Shown one piece after another: positions 1 to 8,143 of a stretch of DNA of 64,000 bases. The position numbers and the translations under genes are program-made. The notes beneath the pieces were generated by a model. That model saw nothing but the letters and a program-made list of their open reading frames with translations. It was not told the origin of the DNA and did not search any database. The first letter of the stretch is position 1; each line of letters starts with the position of its first letter. This stretch comes from Neomegalonema sp. (lineage in GTDB: Bacteria; Pseudomonadota; Alphaproteobacteria; Rhodobacterales; Rhodobacteraceae), in assembly GCA_022760435.1 (NCBI GenBank), contig JALEFY010000034.1, positions 1-64,000 on the forward strand. Direction: 5' to 3'.

Positions 1-113
1 AACTGCGTGAGATCAACATCCGAGCCCGAAGGGTGAGGCAAGCGCGACCGCGCGCCGGCCGATAGGCCGCCCCATCGGAGCCGTGAGCGAAGCGAACTGC
101 GTGAGATAAGGAA
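1..113. repeat. Intergenic segment with a short direct repeat
   Basis: The 13-base word AACTGCGTGAGAT occurs at 1-13 and again at 95-107, so about 80 bases lie between two identical copies just downstream of the tRNA gene. I see no convincing gene here. It may be the edge of a short intergenic repeat family or of a duplicated tRNA-flanking segment continuing left of the window; this cannot be decided from one pair of copies. Confidence 0.3.
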
Positions 114-189
114 TGGTGGGCGGTACTGGATTCGAACCAGTGACCCCAGCGATGTGAACACTGTGCTCTACCAACTGAGCTAACCGCCC
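114..189 (-). tRNA. tRNA-Val (anticodon CAC)
   Basis: The reverse strand folds into a standard 76-nt cloverleaf. The acceptor stem pairs GGGCGGT with ACCGCCC and is followed by discriminator A and an encoded CCA. There is a D-arm with GCTC/GAGC, an anticodon stem CAGTG/CGCTG around the loop TTCACAT, a five-base variable loop, and a T-stem ACTGG/CCAGT with TTCGAAT. The anticodon at loop positions 34-36 is CAC, which reads the valine codon GUG. Confidence 0.95.
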
Positions 190-250
190 GGAGCGGATAC
201 CGATAGCCTGCATGGGCCGGGCGGTCAATCCGATTTGGACATTGCTCGAC

Positions 251-928
251 CTATCTGCCGCTCATTCCGGCTCGCATCCGTGACATGAGCTCGGGCAGCT
301 CCCGAAAATGGCTCAGGATATGATCGGGCTCGAGCGACGGGATCGGCTCGGCTGCATGACCAAAATCGCACAGGATTACCGGCAAGCCGGCAGCGCGGGC
401 CGCGTCGCGGTCCGTGCGGGTGTCGCCGATCATGATCGCTAGGTCACGGCGCCCTCCTGCCCCGTCAATCGCAGCCCAAAGCGGATCGGGGTCGGGCTTG
501 CGCACGGGCAAGGTATCTCCCCCGATCACCGCCGCGAAGCGATCCAGCAATTGCCATTCGCCCAGAGCGGCTCTGGCCAGATCTTCGCGCTTATTGGTGC
601 ACACGGACAGGCGCCAACCTTGCGCTGCGAGACGATCGAGGGCGGCTTCGACCCCATCATAGAGACGGCTTTCGAGCGCCAGGCGAGACTTGTAATGGCC
701 GATGAAAATCTCCACCGCCGAGGACAAGGCCGCCTCGTCAGTGGTGCGGCCTGCGCGCGACAAGCCTGCTTCCATCATCACGCGCGCGCCCTGCCAGGCC
801 AATCCCTTGTCGGCGATGGGGTCCAGCCCCGCCAGCCCCATATCCCCAAGCGCCATATTCGCCGCTCCAATCAGATCCGGCGCGGTATCGGCCAAAGTGC
901 CGTCGAGGTCAAAAATGGCGGTTGGCAT
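251..928 (-). CDS. gph: Phosphoglycolate phosphatase, HAD family
   Basis: This 225-residue HAD-superfamily phosphatase probably removes phosphate from 2-phosphoglycolate, the salvage reaction for damaged DNA ends and oxygenase side products. Motif I is DLDGTL near residue 7, with nucleophile Asp7 and acid/base Asp9. Motif II is the Thr of VCTNK, motif III the Lys of RKPDPDP, and motif IV the GDTRTD acidic pair. The start at 928 places motif I at the usual distance from the N-terminus; an open frame runs much further upstream but lies antisense to glmU. It is divergent from glmU. The exact substrate within the Gph/CbbY-like group is inferred from overall likeness. Confidence 0.85.
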   Translation of the reverse strand: MPTAIFDLDGTLADTAPDLIGAANMALGDMGLAGLDPIADKGLAWQGARVMMEAGLSRAGRTTDEAALSSAVEIFIGHYKSRLALESRLYDGVEAALDRLAAQGWRLSVCTNKREDLARAALGEWQLLDRFAAVIGGDTLPVRKPDPDPLWAAIDGAGGRRDLAIMIGDTRTDRDAARAAGLPVILCDFGHAAEPIPSLEPDHILSHFRELPELMSRMRAGMSGR

Positions 929-1105
929 GCGAAATGTCCCAAATGATTCGAAAATTGCCCTGTGCAGACGTTTTATCGACAGGCTGCGCGGCAAAAACAA
1001 CGCTTGAGCAATCCCATTAGGATATGAACAAGGGAGCCGACAGGCCGTGCCACAGTTTGAGGCAAGGCTTGGCCGCGTTGACAATTGCAAGAGTGACCCA
1101 AGCGT

Positions 1106-2500
1106 ATGTCCAAGGAATCGACCCGGTCTCCCGAAGCTGATGATCCCCGTTTTGCCGCCGTGATCCTTGCGGCCGGGCGCGGGACGCGGATGCGGTCCGA
1201 CCTTCCCAAAGTCCTCCATTCGATCGGCAATTTGCCCATGGTTGGCCATGTGATGCGGATGGTGGCTGCGCTGGGCGCCGACAAGACCATCATTATTGTG
1301 GGGCATGAGGCCGAGCAGGTGCGCGGCGCGATCCGCGGGCTTGATGCGCAGGCGCAGACGGCATTGCAGGAGCCGCAACTGGGCACAGGCCATGCCGTCC
1401 AGCAAGCGGTGCCGATGCTGGGTGATGATCTGGACGATGTCGTCGTTCTGTTTGGCGATACCCCCCTTATCCGGCCCGAGACCATCGCCAACATGCGCCA
1501 GGCGCGGCGGGACGGCGCGGGCGTTGTGGTGCTCGGCTTTGAGCCGGAGACGCCCGGCCGCTATGGCCGACTGGTGACCGACGTGCAAACCGGGGCGCTG
1601 ACGCAAATCGTCGAGGCCAAAGACGCAAGCGAAGAGCAATTGGCCATCCGGCTTTGCAATGGCGGAGTCATGTGCCTTGATGGTCGCCGACTTGCGGGCT
1701 GGCTCTCCCAACTGAGCGCCGATAATGCTGCGGGCGAGTATTACCTCACGGACCTGGTTGCGATTGCCGGAGCACAGGGCGTGCCCAGCGCCGTGGTGGT
1801 CTGTGATGAAGACGAGGTGCAAGGCGTCAATAATCGTGCCGAGCTCTCCCATGCCGAAGAGACCTTTCAGGAGCGAGCGCGAGTTGCGGCGATGCTCGGC
1901 GGCGCGACCTTGCAGGCGCCCGATACGGTGTATTTCAGCGCCGACACGGTACTTGGTAGAGATGTCATCGTAGAGCCGAATGTGGTGTTCGGGCCCGGCG
2001 TCGTTGTTGGTGACAAGGTGACGATCCGCGCCTTCTCGCATCTGGAGGGGTGCGCGCTCGCATCTCATACCCAGGTCGGCCCCTATGCACGGTTGCGCCC
2101 TGGCGCTGCGCTGGAAGAAGGCGCGCGGGTCGGCAATTTCGTTGAGATCAAGAATGCCGCGATTGGTGCCGGGGCCAAGGTCAATCACCTGAGCTATATC
2201 GGCGATGCGCAAGTGGGTGCCCGGTCAAATATCGGCGCAGGCACCATTACCTGCAACTATGACGGGTATCTCAAGCACCAGACGCAGATCGGTGAAGACG
2301 TATTCGTGGGCTCCAATACCTCGCTGATAGCTCCTGTAACCATTGGTGATCGCGCGAATATTGCGGCCGGGTCGGCGATCTCGCAGGATGTCGCGGCAGA
2401 CGCGCTCGCATTTGGCCGCGCGCGACAATCACAGTTACCGCAACGTGCTGCTGACTTGCGAAAGGCGCTCGAAAAGGCCAAGAGAGATCGCAAATCGTAG
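1106..2500 (+). CDS. glmU: Bifunctional UDP-N-acetylglucosamine pyrophosphorylase / glucosamine-1-phosphate N-acetyltransferase
   Basis: GlmU (464 aa) acetylates glucosamine-1-phosphate and then couples it to UTP, giving UDP-GlcNAc for peptidoglycan and lipid A. The N-terminal Rossmann domain carries the nucleotide-binding signature LAAGRGTRM at residues 21-29 with the conserved Lys at 35. From about residue 265 the sequence turns into hexapeptide repeats (left-handed beta helix) containing the typical NFVEIKNA and GAGTITCNYDG blocks of the acetyltransferase. Length and domain order are normal. It lies 63 bp ahead of glmS on the same strand, so the two successive steps from fructose-6-phosphate are probably co-transcribed. 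Confidence 0.97.
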   Translation: MSKESTRSPEADDPRFAAVILAAGRGTRMRSDLPKVLHSIGNLPMVGHVMRMVAALGADKTIIIVGHEAEQVRGAIRGLDAQAQTALQEPQLGTGHAVQQAVPMLGDDLDDVVVLFGDTPLIRPETIANMRQARRDGAGVVVLGFEPETPGRYGRLVTDVQTGALTQIVEAKDASEEQLAIRLCNGGVMCLDGRRLAGWLSQLSADNAAGEYYLTDLVAIAGAQGVPSAVVVCDEDEVQGVNNRAELSHAEETFQERARVAAMLGGATLQAPDTVYFSADTVLGRDVIVEPNVVFGPGVVVGDKVTIRAFSHLEGCALASHTQVGPYARLRPGAALEEGARVGNFVEIKNAAIGAGAKVNHLSYIGDAQVGARSNIGAGTITCNYDGYLKHQTQIGEDVFVGSNTSLIAPVTIGDRANIAAGSAISQDVAADALAFGRARQSQLPQRAADLRKALEKAKRDRKS

Positions 2501-2563
2501 CGTTTTGCGCCGCGTGCGGATGAGCGGCGCGTAGAATAATGCCTTTAATCGGCGGGGGTGCTT

Positions 2564-4384
2564 ATGTGTGGGATCATCGGAGTGATTGCCAGAGGCGAAG
2601 CTGCGCCCTTAATGCTCGATGCTCTCAAACGCTTGGAATATCGCGGTTATGACAGCGCCGGGATCGCCACGCTCAAGGGCGGTGTGATTGATCGGCGCCG
2701 CGCTGTTGGCAAGCTCGACAGTCTGTTCAAGACCGTCGCTCTCGAGCCGATCGAAGGCCGTGTCGGCATCGGTCACACGCGCTGGGCTACCCATGGCGCG
2801 CCGACGGTTGCCAACGCGCATCCTCACGCGACCGATCGGGTCGCGGTCGTGCACAATGGCATTATCGAGAACTTCCGTGATCTGCGCGATGAGTTGATCG
2901 CCAAGGGGCGCACCTTCACCTCCGAGACCGATACGGAAGTCGTTGCGCAATTGTGCACGGAGTTCCTCGATCAAGGCATGTCGCCAGCCGATGCGGTATC
3001 GGCAACATTTGCCCGGCTGCGCGGCGCCTTCGCGCTGTGCTTCTTGTTCAAGGGAACGGCTGATCTGATCATTGCAGCGCGCAAGGGATCTCCGCTGGCA
3101 ATCGGCTATGGCGATGGCGAAATGTTTGTCGGATCGGATGCGATTGCCCTGTCCCCGCTGACGAACAGGATCTGCTATCTTGAAGAGGGCGACTGGGCCG
3201 CCGTCACCCGTGACGGAGCGACCATCTTCAATCGCGACGGTTTGCCTGCGAATCGCGAGATCAAGGTGATCCCCGTCGCCTCGGCGAAGGTAGACAAGGG
3301 CGACCATCGTCACTTCATGGCCAAGGAAATCCATGAACAGCCCGCCGTGGCTGGCTACACGCTGACCCATTTCTCCCCGGCAGGATCCGAGAGCGTTGCG
3401 GCGATCGACGGATTGGATTTCACGAAGATCGACACGCTCAATATCGTGGCTTGCGGCACCGCCTCCTACGCGGGTGCCGTCGCCAAATACTGGTTCGAGT
3501 CGCTGGCTCGGCTGCCGGTGAATGTCGATGTCGCCTCCGAATTTCGCTATCGCGACGCGCCGAATGTGCCGAACTCTGCGGCGCTGTTCATCTCGCAATC
3601 TGGCGAGACCGCCGATACGCTCGCAGCGCTGCGCCATGCCAAGGCGCGCGGCGACATGATCCTGTCGGTTGTGAATGTGCCCACATCCTCGATCGCACGC
3701 GAATCCGATATCGCGATCCCGACCCAGGCCGGTCCGGAAATCGGTGTGGCATCCACAAAGGCATTTACCTGCCAGCTCATCGCGTTGTTCTGCCTGAGCC
3801 TTCTGGCCGGGCGGCAAAGGGGTACGATTTCGCCCGAGCGCGAAACTGAGCTGCTTGGGATGATGCGCGAAATGCCCACGCTCATGAGCGAGGTGCTGCG
3901 CTCGGAAGGTTTGATTGCGGGGATTTCGTCCAATCTTTCGACGGCGCAGGATATTCTTTATCTTGGCCGCGGCCCGATGTTCCCGCTCGCGCTGGAAGCT
4001 GCCCTGAAGCTCAAGGAAATCAGCTATATCCATGCCGAAGGCTTTGCCTCGGGTGAGCTCAAGCATGGCGTGATTGCCCTGGTCGATGACAAGGTACCGG
4101 TCGTGACCCTGGCGCCGCGCGATGCCTTGTTTGAAAAGACGATCTCGAACATGCAAGAGGTCATGGCACGAGGGGGCAAGATCGTCCTGATCTCTGACGC
4201 ATCCGGGGTCGAAGAGGCGGGCGAAGGCGTTTGGCGTTCGATCGCATTGCCAGAGGTAGACCCGCTTCTGGCGCCGATCCTGTATGCGCTGCCGGTGCAA
4301 TTGCTCGCCTATCACACCGCTGTGCACAAGGGCACTGATGTTGATCAGCCACGCAATCTGGCGAAATCGGTGACGGTCGAGTAA
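2564..4384 (+). CDS. glmS: Glutamine--fructose-6-phosphate aminotransferase (isomerizing)
   Basis: GlmS (606 aa) makes glucosamine-6-phosphate from fructose-6-phosphate and glutamine, the entry step to amino-sugar synthesis. The protein begins MCGIIG, so after Met removal Cys becomes the N-terminal nucleophile of the class II glutaminase domain; this fixes the start at ATG 2564 rather than the in-frame GTG at 2558. The glutaminase half is followed by two SIS sugar-isomerase domains (SQSGETADT and the C-terminal SIS), and the protein ends with the conserved DQPRNLAKSVTVE. No glmS ribozyme-like leader is apparent in the 63-bp gap to glmU, as expected for a Gram-negative. Confidence 0.97.
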   Translation: MCGIIGVIARGEAAPLMLDALKRLEYRGYDSAGIATLKGGVIDRRRAVGKLDSLFKTVALEPIEGRVGIGHTRWATHGAPTVANAHPHATDRVAVVHNGIIENFRDLRDELIAKGRTFTSETDTEVVAQLCTEFLDQGMSPADAVSATFARLRGAFALCFLFKGTADLIIAARKGSPLAIGYGDGEMFVGSDAIALSPLTNRICYLEEGDWAAVTRDGATIFNRDGLPANREIKVIPVASAKVDKGDHRHFMAKEIHEQPAVAGYTLTHFSPAGSESVAAIDGLDFTKIDTLNIVACGTASYAGAVAKYWFESLARLPVNVDVASEFRYRDAPNVPNSAALFISQSGETADTLAALRHAKARGDMILSVVNVPTSSIARESDIAIPTQAGPEIGVASTKAFTCQLIALFCLSLLAGRQRGTISPERETELLGMMREMPTLMSEVLRSEGLIAGISSNLSTAQDILYLGRGPMFPLALEAALKLKEISYIHAEGFASGELKHGVIALVDDKVPVVTLAPRDALFEKTISNMQEVMARGGKIVLISDASGVEEAGEGVWRSIALPEVDPLLAPILYALPVQLLAYHTAVHKGTDVDQPRNLAKSVTVE

Positions 4385-4469
4385 TCGCCGCGCCCTGCCT
4401 GCACGCGCGGGCACAGTTATACCACACGAATCACTTAGCCGGATCTGGGTCAGGGGCTGCGGACAGGGA

Positions 4470-4976
4470 GTGAGTGAGTTGCGTTCAATTGTTTTTGTTA
4501 CCGTTTTGACCTGCGCATTCGGGCTCGGCGCAAGCGCCGCGCTCGCTGGGCCATGGACCGAATACTCTGCGAAGAACACCCATCCGGACACCTTTCCCGT
4601 GTTGCGCGAATGCAAAACCGTGGACATGTTTGAGCGCAAGAGGATCCGGGCAGCAAAGAAGGTCCCGGAACAATGGCGCGCCTTTCTGGGCCATTGGAAA
4701 TCCGGAGCCTGGCGCGGCGCCCTTTGTCAGGAACTGGTGATCTCCGAGATCCATGATGACGGGTCAGTGGTGCTTTATGATCTGCAAGGCCGCTACGATG
4801 CCTGGGGCCGCAGCCCCAGTGCCTTTCGCCGCGAAGGCCGCTTTCTGGACGATAACCGCCTTCAGGTGGAGATCGGAGGGCCGGCTCTGCTGACCTTCTG
4901 GATTGAAGATGGTCTCATGTACGGCGTCTATGATTGGGGTCAGGGCACGATGCGGATCCGCCTGGCTCAGGAATAG
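4470..4976 (+). CDS. Hypothetical secreted protein with a beta-rich C-terminal domain
   Basis: A 168-residue protein with an N-terminal signal peptide (hydrophobic stretch IVFVTVLTCAFGLG, cleavage probably after the ALA before GPWTEY). The remainder is rich in Trp, Gly and aromatic residues, with a G-x-W-x-x-G-x-W-x-G pattern followed by alternating hydrophobic strands, resembling a small lipocalin-like or beta-sandwich fold seen in several uncharacterised alphaproteobacterial proteins. I do not recognise a named family. GTG 4470 is the longest start, but TTG 4479 has a better-spaced Shine-Dalgarno (GGAG at 4467-4470) and leaves the signal peptide intact. It sits between glmS and bioM without obvious functional linkage. 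Confidence 0.65.
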   Translation: MSELRSIVFVTVLTCAFGLGASAALAGPWTEYSAKNTHPDTFPVLRECKTVDMFERKRIRAAKKVPEQWRAFLGHWKSGAWRGALCQELVISEIHDDGSVVLYDLQGRYDAWGRSPSAFRREGRFLDDNRLQVEIGGPALLTFWIEDGLMYGVYDWGQGTMRIRLAQE

Positions 4977-4992
4977 AACCCGCAGCGCCTTT

Positions 4993-5058
4993 CCTTGGCA
5001 AGGATGTGTTGCTAAGCAGCGATGTCGCGCCATGCCGCGCGGCATCATCCCTTGCAAG
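4993..5058. promoter_or_regulatory. Nested inverted repeats in the bioM leader
   Basis: Just upstream of bioM are three stacked dyads: CCTTGGCAAGG (4993-5003, one central mismatch), the perfect 14-bp palindrome ATGCCGCGCGGCAT (5032-5045), and CTTGCAAG (5051-5058). The outer segments CAAGGATG (4999-5006) and CATCCCTTG (5046-5054) also pair with each other with one bulge, so the transcript could form one long stem enclosing the inner hairpin. This could be an operator, an attenuator or a terminator of the upstream gene. I see no match to the known BioR box TTATMKATAA. Confidence 0.35.
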
Positions 5059-5072
5059 CGTATCAAGCCCCC

Positions 5073-5795
5073 ATGCCCCCTTCGCCATCCCCCAGCCCAC
5101 CAGCCCTCTGGCTCGAGAACGTGTCGCATCGGCGCGATGATATCTCGGTCTTGAACGATATTACGCTATCGAGCTCGGCACGCAGGGTTGCCATCGTTGG
5201 TTGCAACGGGTCAGGCAAATCGAGCCTCGGGCGGCTGATCACCGGGCTTGAGGCGCCGGATGAGGGGCAGGTGCGCGTCTTCGGGATGGATATGGCAACA
5301 GACCGTGCCCAGGCCCTGATGAATGTCGGGCTGATCTTTCAAAATCCCGATCATCAGATCATCTTCCCGACTGTGCATGAAGAGATCGGCTTCGGCCTCG
5401 ATAATCTCGCACTCGAAGCGGCGGAGCGCGAAGACCGCATCCGCTCTATCCTCGCCCGGTTTTCGGCTCAGGACTGGTATGATCGGCCGGTCACCCGTCT
5501 CTCTCAAGGACAGCGCCATCTGGTCTGCCTGATGTCCGTTCTGGCGATGGCGCCGAAATTGATCCTGCTCGACGAACCCTATACCGGCCTCGACATCCCC
5601 ACTGCGGCGCGGATGCGGCGACTGCTCGACGACCTGGAGCAGCATGTTGTGCTCATCACCCATGATCCCCAGGAGCTGCGTGGCTTTGACGAGCTGGTCT
5701 GGCTTGATGAAGGAAGCCTGCGCGCCCATGGCGCGTGTGAGAGTGTGCTCGCGGACTTTCTGGAAGAGATGGAAAGGCGCGCGCAGACATGCTGA
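5073..5795 (+). CDS. bioM: Biotin ECF transporter ATPase BioM
   Basis: BioM is the cytoplasmic ABC ATPase that energises biotin uptake with BioN (T) and BioY (S). All ABC motifs are present: Walker A GCNGSGKS at residues 43-50, Q-loop IFQNPDHQI, signature LSQGQ, Walker B LILLDEP, D-loop GLD and switch His in ITHDP. The Q-loop form FQNPDxQ is characteristic of ECF/cobalt-type ATPases. The start at 5073 (240 aa) follows the leader dyads; an ATG at 5022 is in frame but would add a low-complexity extension overlapping them. The stop overlaps the bioN start by 7 bp, indicating translational coupling. Confidence 0.88.
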   Translation: MPPSPSPSPPALWLENVSHRRDDISVLNDITLSSSARRVAIVGCNGSGKSSLGRLITGLEAPDEGQVRVFGMDMATDRAQALMNVGLIFQNPDHQIIFPTVHEEIGFGLDNLALEAAEREDRIRSILARFSAQDWYDRPVTRLSQGQRHLVCLMSVLAMAPKLILLDEPYTGLDIPTAARMRRLLDDLEQHVVLITHDPQELRGFDELVWLDEGSLRAHGACESVLADFLEEMERRAQTC

Positions 5796-6394
5796 GCCTG
5801 GCTTTGCCAACAAGGACCTGGGCGCATCGCATCCCCGCCGGGCTCAAGCTGCTGGTGCTGCTGGCGCTGTCCACCTGGCTGTTCACGATCGAAGATCCGG
5901 GGATCCTGCTGTCCTGCCTGCTCGCGGTAGGGCTGATGACCGCCTTGCTCGGCCGTGCCGCCCTCAAGCAGAGTTGGCGCCAGTTCAAGCCGCTCTGGTC
6001 AATGCTCGCGCTGTTACTGATCTTTCACGCGCTGATCGAAGACCTCGCGACCGGAATGATCATTTGCCTGAAAATCGTCACCCTGGTGCAGTTCGCCAAT
6101 CTTGTGACGATGACAACGCCGCTCGGATCGATGATCGCGCTTGTCGAACGTTTGCTCGGTCCGCTAAAAGCTCTGGGCGTGCCCGCAAGAGTGATCGCAC
6201 TGGCAATGGGGCTGGTGATCCGCTTCACCCCGACATTGATGCAAAAGACCGCGCAATTGCAGGACGCATGGCGCGCGCGCTCGAAAAGACGCCCCTATTG
6301 GCGCATCATTGTCCCGCTGACGATCGCCGCGATCGATGACGCTGAACAAGTGGCGGATGCGATCAGAGCGCGTGGCGGGGCGCGAGACCGTTGA
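5789..6394 (+). CDS. bioN: Biotin ECF transporter transmembrane component BioN
   Basis: BioN (201 aa) is the membrane T-component linking BioM to BioY. It has about four to five hydrophobic segments (starting near LKLLVLLALSTWLF and ILLSCLLAVGLM) and near the C-terminus two short Ala-Arg motifs (AWRARSKRR and AIRARGG), the coupling-helix signatures by which T-components contact the ATPase. It overlaps bioM by 7 bp and lies 25 bp before bioY, so the three form one operon and a complete transporter. Confidence 0.85.
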   Translation: MLSLALPTRTWAHRIPAGLKLLVLLALSTWLFTIEDPGILLSCLLAVGLMTALLGRAALKQSWRQFKPLWSMLALLLIFHALIEDLATGMIICLKIVTLVQFANLVTMTTPLGSMIALVERLLGPLKALGVPARVIALAMGLVIRFTPTLMQKTAQLQDAWRARSKRRPYWRIIVPLTIAAIDDAEQVADAIRARGGARDR

Positions 6395-6419
6395 AACGAA
6401 TCGAATATCGGAGAGATTG

Positions 6420-6992
6420 ATGGCCAAACCCAGCTCACTCGAACGCGATATCGCGCTGATTGCGATGTTCGCCGCGCTCATTGCTGCACTTGGCCTGTTG
6501 CCCAAAGTGATGCTGGCGACCGGTGTCCCGATCACGGCTCAGAGCTTTGGCGTCATGCTTGCCGGGGCTGTGCTCGGCGCCAAGCGCGGCTTTCTTGCCG
6601 TTCTGCTCTTCGTGGCCCTGACTGTGCTGGGATTGCCCTTGCTCGCCGGAGGGCGCGGCGGCCTGGCGGTTCTGGCGAGCCCGACGGTCGGGTTCGTGAT
6701 CGGGTTTCCCTTCGCAGCGCTGGCGACGGGCTTCTTGATGGAGATCGGCAAGCCGTCGGCCATGTTCATGCGCGGGGTCTTTGCTGCGATCCTTGGCGGC
6801 ATTGTCGTTCTTTACGGGTTCGGGATCCCGGGTATGGCGATCCGGCTGGAAAAGGATCTCCTCGAAGCCGCCGGTTTCGCCTTGCCCTATCTCCCCGGCG
6901 ATCTGCTCAAGGCTGTGCTGACCGGCGCTGTGGTCGCCTCGCTCTATCGCGCCCGTCCCGGCGTGTTTGCCTATCAGCGCGCAGGCCGCTAA
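6420..6992 (+). CDS. bioY: Biotin ECF transporter substrate-binding component BioY
   Basis: BioY (190 aa) is the membrane S-component that captures biotin. It is almost entirely hydrophobic (about six helices) and carries the BioY-family GGRGG block (AGGRGGLAVLASPTVGF) and the early PITAQSFGVMLAGAVLG segment. ATG 6420 follows the well-placed Shine-Dalgarno GGAGAG. BioY alone can transport slowly in some bacteria; here the full bioMNY set is present. Its stop lies 8 bp from the stop of the convergent thiolase gene. No biotin biosynthesis genes are in the window. Confidence 0.92.
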   Translation: MAKPSSLERDIALIAMFAALIAALGLLPKVMLATGVPITAQSFGVMLAGAVLGAKRGFLAVLLFVALTVLGLPLLAGGRGGLAVLASPTVGFVIGFPFAALATGFLMEIGKPSAMFMRGVFAAILGGIVVLYGFGIPGMAIRLEKDLLEAAGFALPYLPGDLLKAVLTGAVVASLYRARPGVFAYQRAGR

Positions 6993-7000
6993 GCGCGCGG

Positions 7001-8143
7001 TTATACCCGGCTAAAGATCGCCGCCGTTCCCAATCCACCAGCGGCGGCGATTGCAGCCATTCCGAGCGCGCCCTCGCTTTCACCGCGCAAGAGGTGAAAC
7101 AGCCGGACCGCCAAAATAGCCCCGGAAGCCCCGATCGGGTGCCCGCGCGCCAAAGACCCGCCACCGAGATTGATACGCGCAAGCTCGAGAGCAGCGCCGC
7201 GCTGGCAAGCAATGGCCTGCGCCGCGAAGGCTTCCATCAACTCGATGCAGGCCAGATCCGCCGCAACCAGATCGGCATCTTTGAGCGCCTGCCGGATCGC
7301 GCCTACCGGGGCGAGACCGGGGCAAGTCGGATCGCCGCCAAGCGTAGAACCCGACAAGACCCGCATCGCGAAGGGCCGCTGCCGAAGCCGTCTTTCCATC
7401 GCTGCATAGCGTTCACGCCCGATGAGAAGAACCATCGCGGCTCCATCCGCGTCGACCGATGTATTGGCGCTGGTGATCGTCCCGGTCACCACCTTGGCCC
7501 GTGCGCAAAGCCGAGGCGTCAGTTCGCGGGTAAAGGGATCCAGGCGCGCTTCGACCCCTTCCGGGTTTTTGATCTCGGACGCGGTGTCGAGCGGCGCGGT
7601 GCGGGCCCGATGATGGCTGGCAATTGCCCAGCGATCCTGCTCCTCGCGCGTAATGCCCAAGCGCTCGGCCAGATCGGCAGCGGCTTGCAGCATTGTCGGG
7701 TCCCGCTCGGCCCAGGGGGTAAAGGGGGCTTGATGCCGAAACTCAGGCTCGGCGCCCCAATGCGCGCGGTAATACCGGTCCGGGCGCAAGGAGCTCGACT
7801 CCGCCCCGCCCGCCAGAACAACCTCGGCAACACCGGCTCGGATCAGCGCGTCACCCAGAAGGATTGCGTCCAACCCACCGACGCATTGGCGATCGATGCT
7901 CAAGCCAGCAATCCGCTCGGGCAAGCCAGCCGCCAGAGCCGCGCGCCGTGCCGGGTTACCCCCAGCGCCCAGCGCATTGGACAAGATCACCTCATCGACC
8001 TCATCGCCCGAGATTTCGGCATCGGCGAGAAGGGCATTGATCAAGGGCGCGGCGAGTTCTTCTGGCTGAAAGTCTCGCAACGCGCCCCCATGCGGCGCGA
8101 CGATGCTGCGACGAGCCGCGATGATACAAGCAGCGCCGGTCAT
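7001..8143 (-). CDS. Thiolase-family protein with altered active site (YhfS-like)
   Basis: A 380-residue thiolase-fold protein. Canonical thiolases use a nucleophilic Cys, an Asn in NEAF, a His in GHP and a second Cys in CxGGG. Here the nucleophile is present (Cys87 in RQCVGGLDA) and so is the His (GHPIGASG, about residue 335), but NEAF reads MEAF (residue 303 Met) and the second Cys aligns with Ala near residue 366 (AAAGGLG). Normal Claisen or thiolytic chemistry may therefore be lost or changed. It overlaps the upstream acyl-CoA ligase by 4 bp and faces bioY tail to tail. In Bacillus, yhfS (thiolase) and yhfT (ligase) accompany bioY, so a role near biotin or acyl metabolism is an inference. 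Confidence 0.8.
   Translation of the reverse strand: MTGAACIIAARRSIVAPHGGALRDFQPEELAAPLINALLADAEISGDEVDEVILSNALGAGGNPARRAALAAGLPERIAGLSIDRQCVGGLDAILLGDALIRAGVAEVVLAGGAESSSLRPDRYYRAHWGAEPEFRHQAPFTPWAERDPTMLQAAADLAERLGITREEQDRWAIASHHRARTAPLDTASEIKNPEGVEARLDPFTRELTPRLCARAKVVTGTITSANTSVDADGAAMVLLIGRERYAAMERRLRQRPFAMRVLSGSTLGGDPTCPGLAPVGAIRQALKDADLVAADLACIELMEAFAAQAIACQRGAALELARINLGGGSLARGHPIGASGAILAVRLFHLLRGESEGALGMAAIAAAGGLGTAAIFSRV

Noticed and set aside
1078..1105. TTGACA as a -35 box for glmU
   Set aside because: A -10 at normal spacing would fall on the glmU start codon, so it cannot serve as the promoter of this start.
929..2212. N-terminal extension of the phosphatase frame across glmU
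   Set aside because: The HAD motif I starts right after Met at 928; the extension is antisense to glmU and has no homology-like pattern.
2501..2563. glmS ribozyme-like leader
   Set aside because: Gap is short, shows no conserved ribozyme core, and this element is typical of Firmicutes.
2609..4639. 676-residue open frame antisense to glmS
   Set aside because: Mirrors glmS codon structure, has an Arg/His-rich shadow composition and no recognisable motif.
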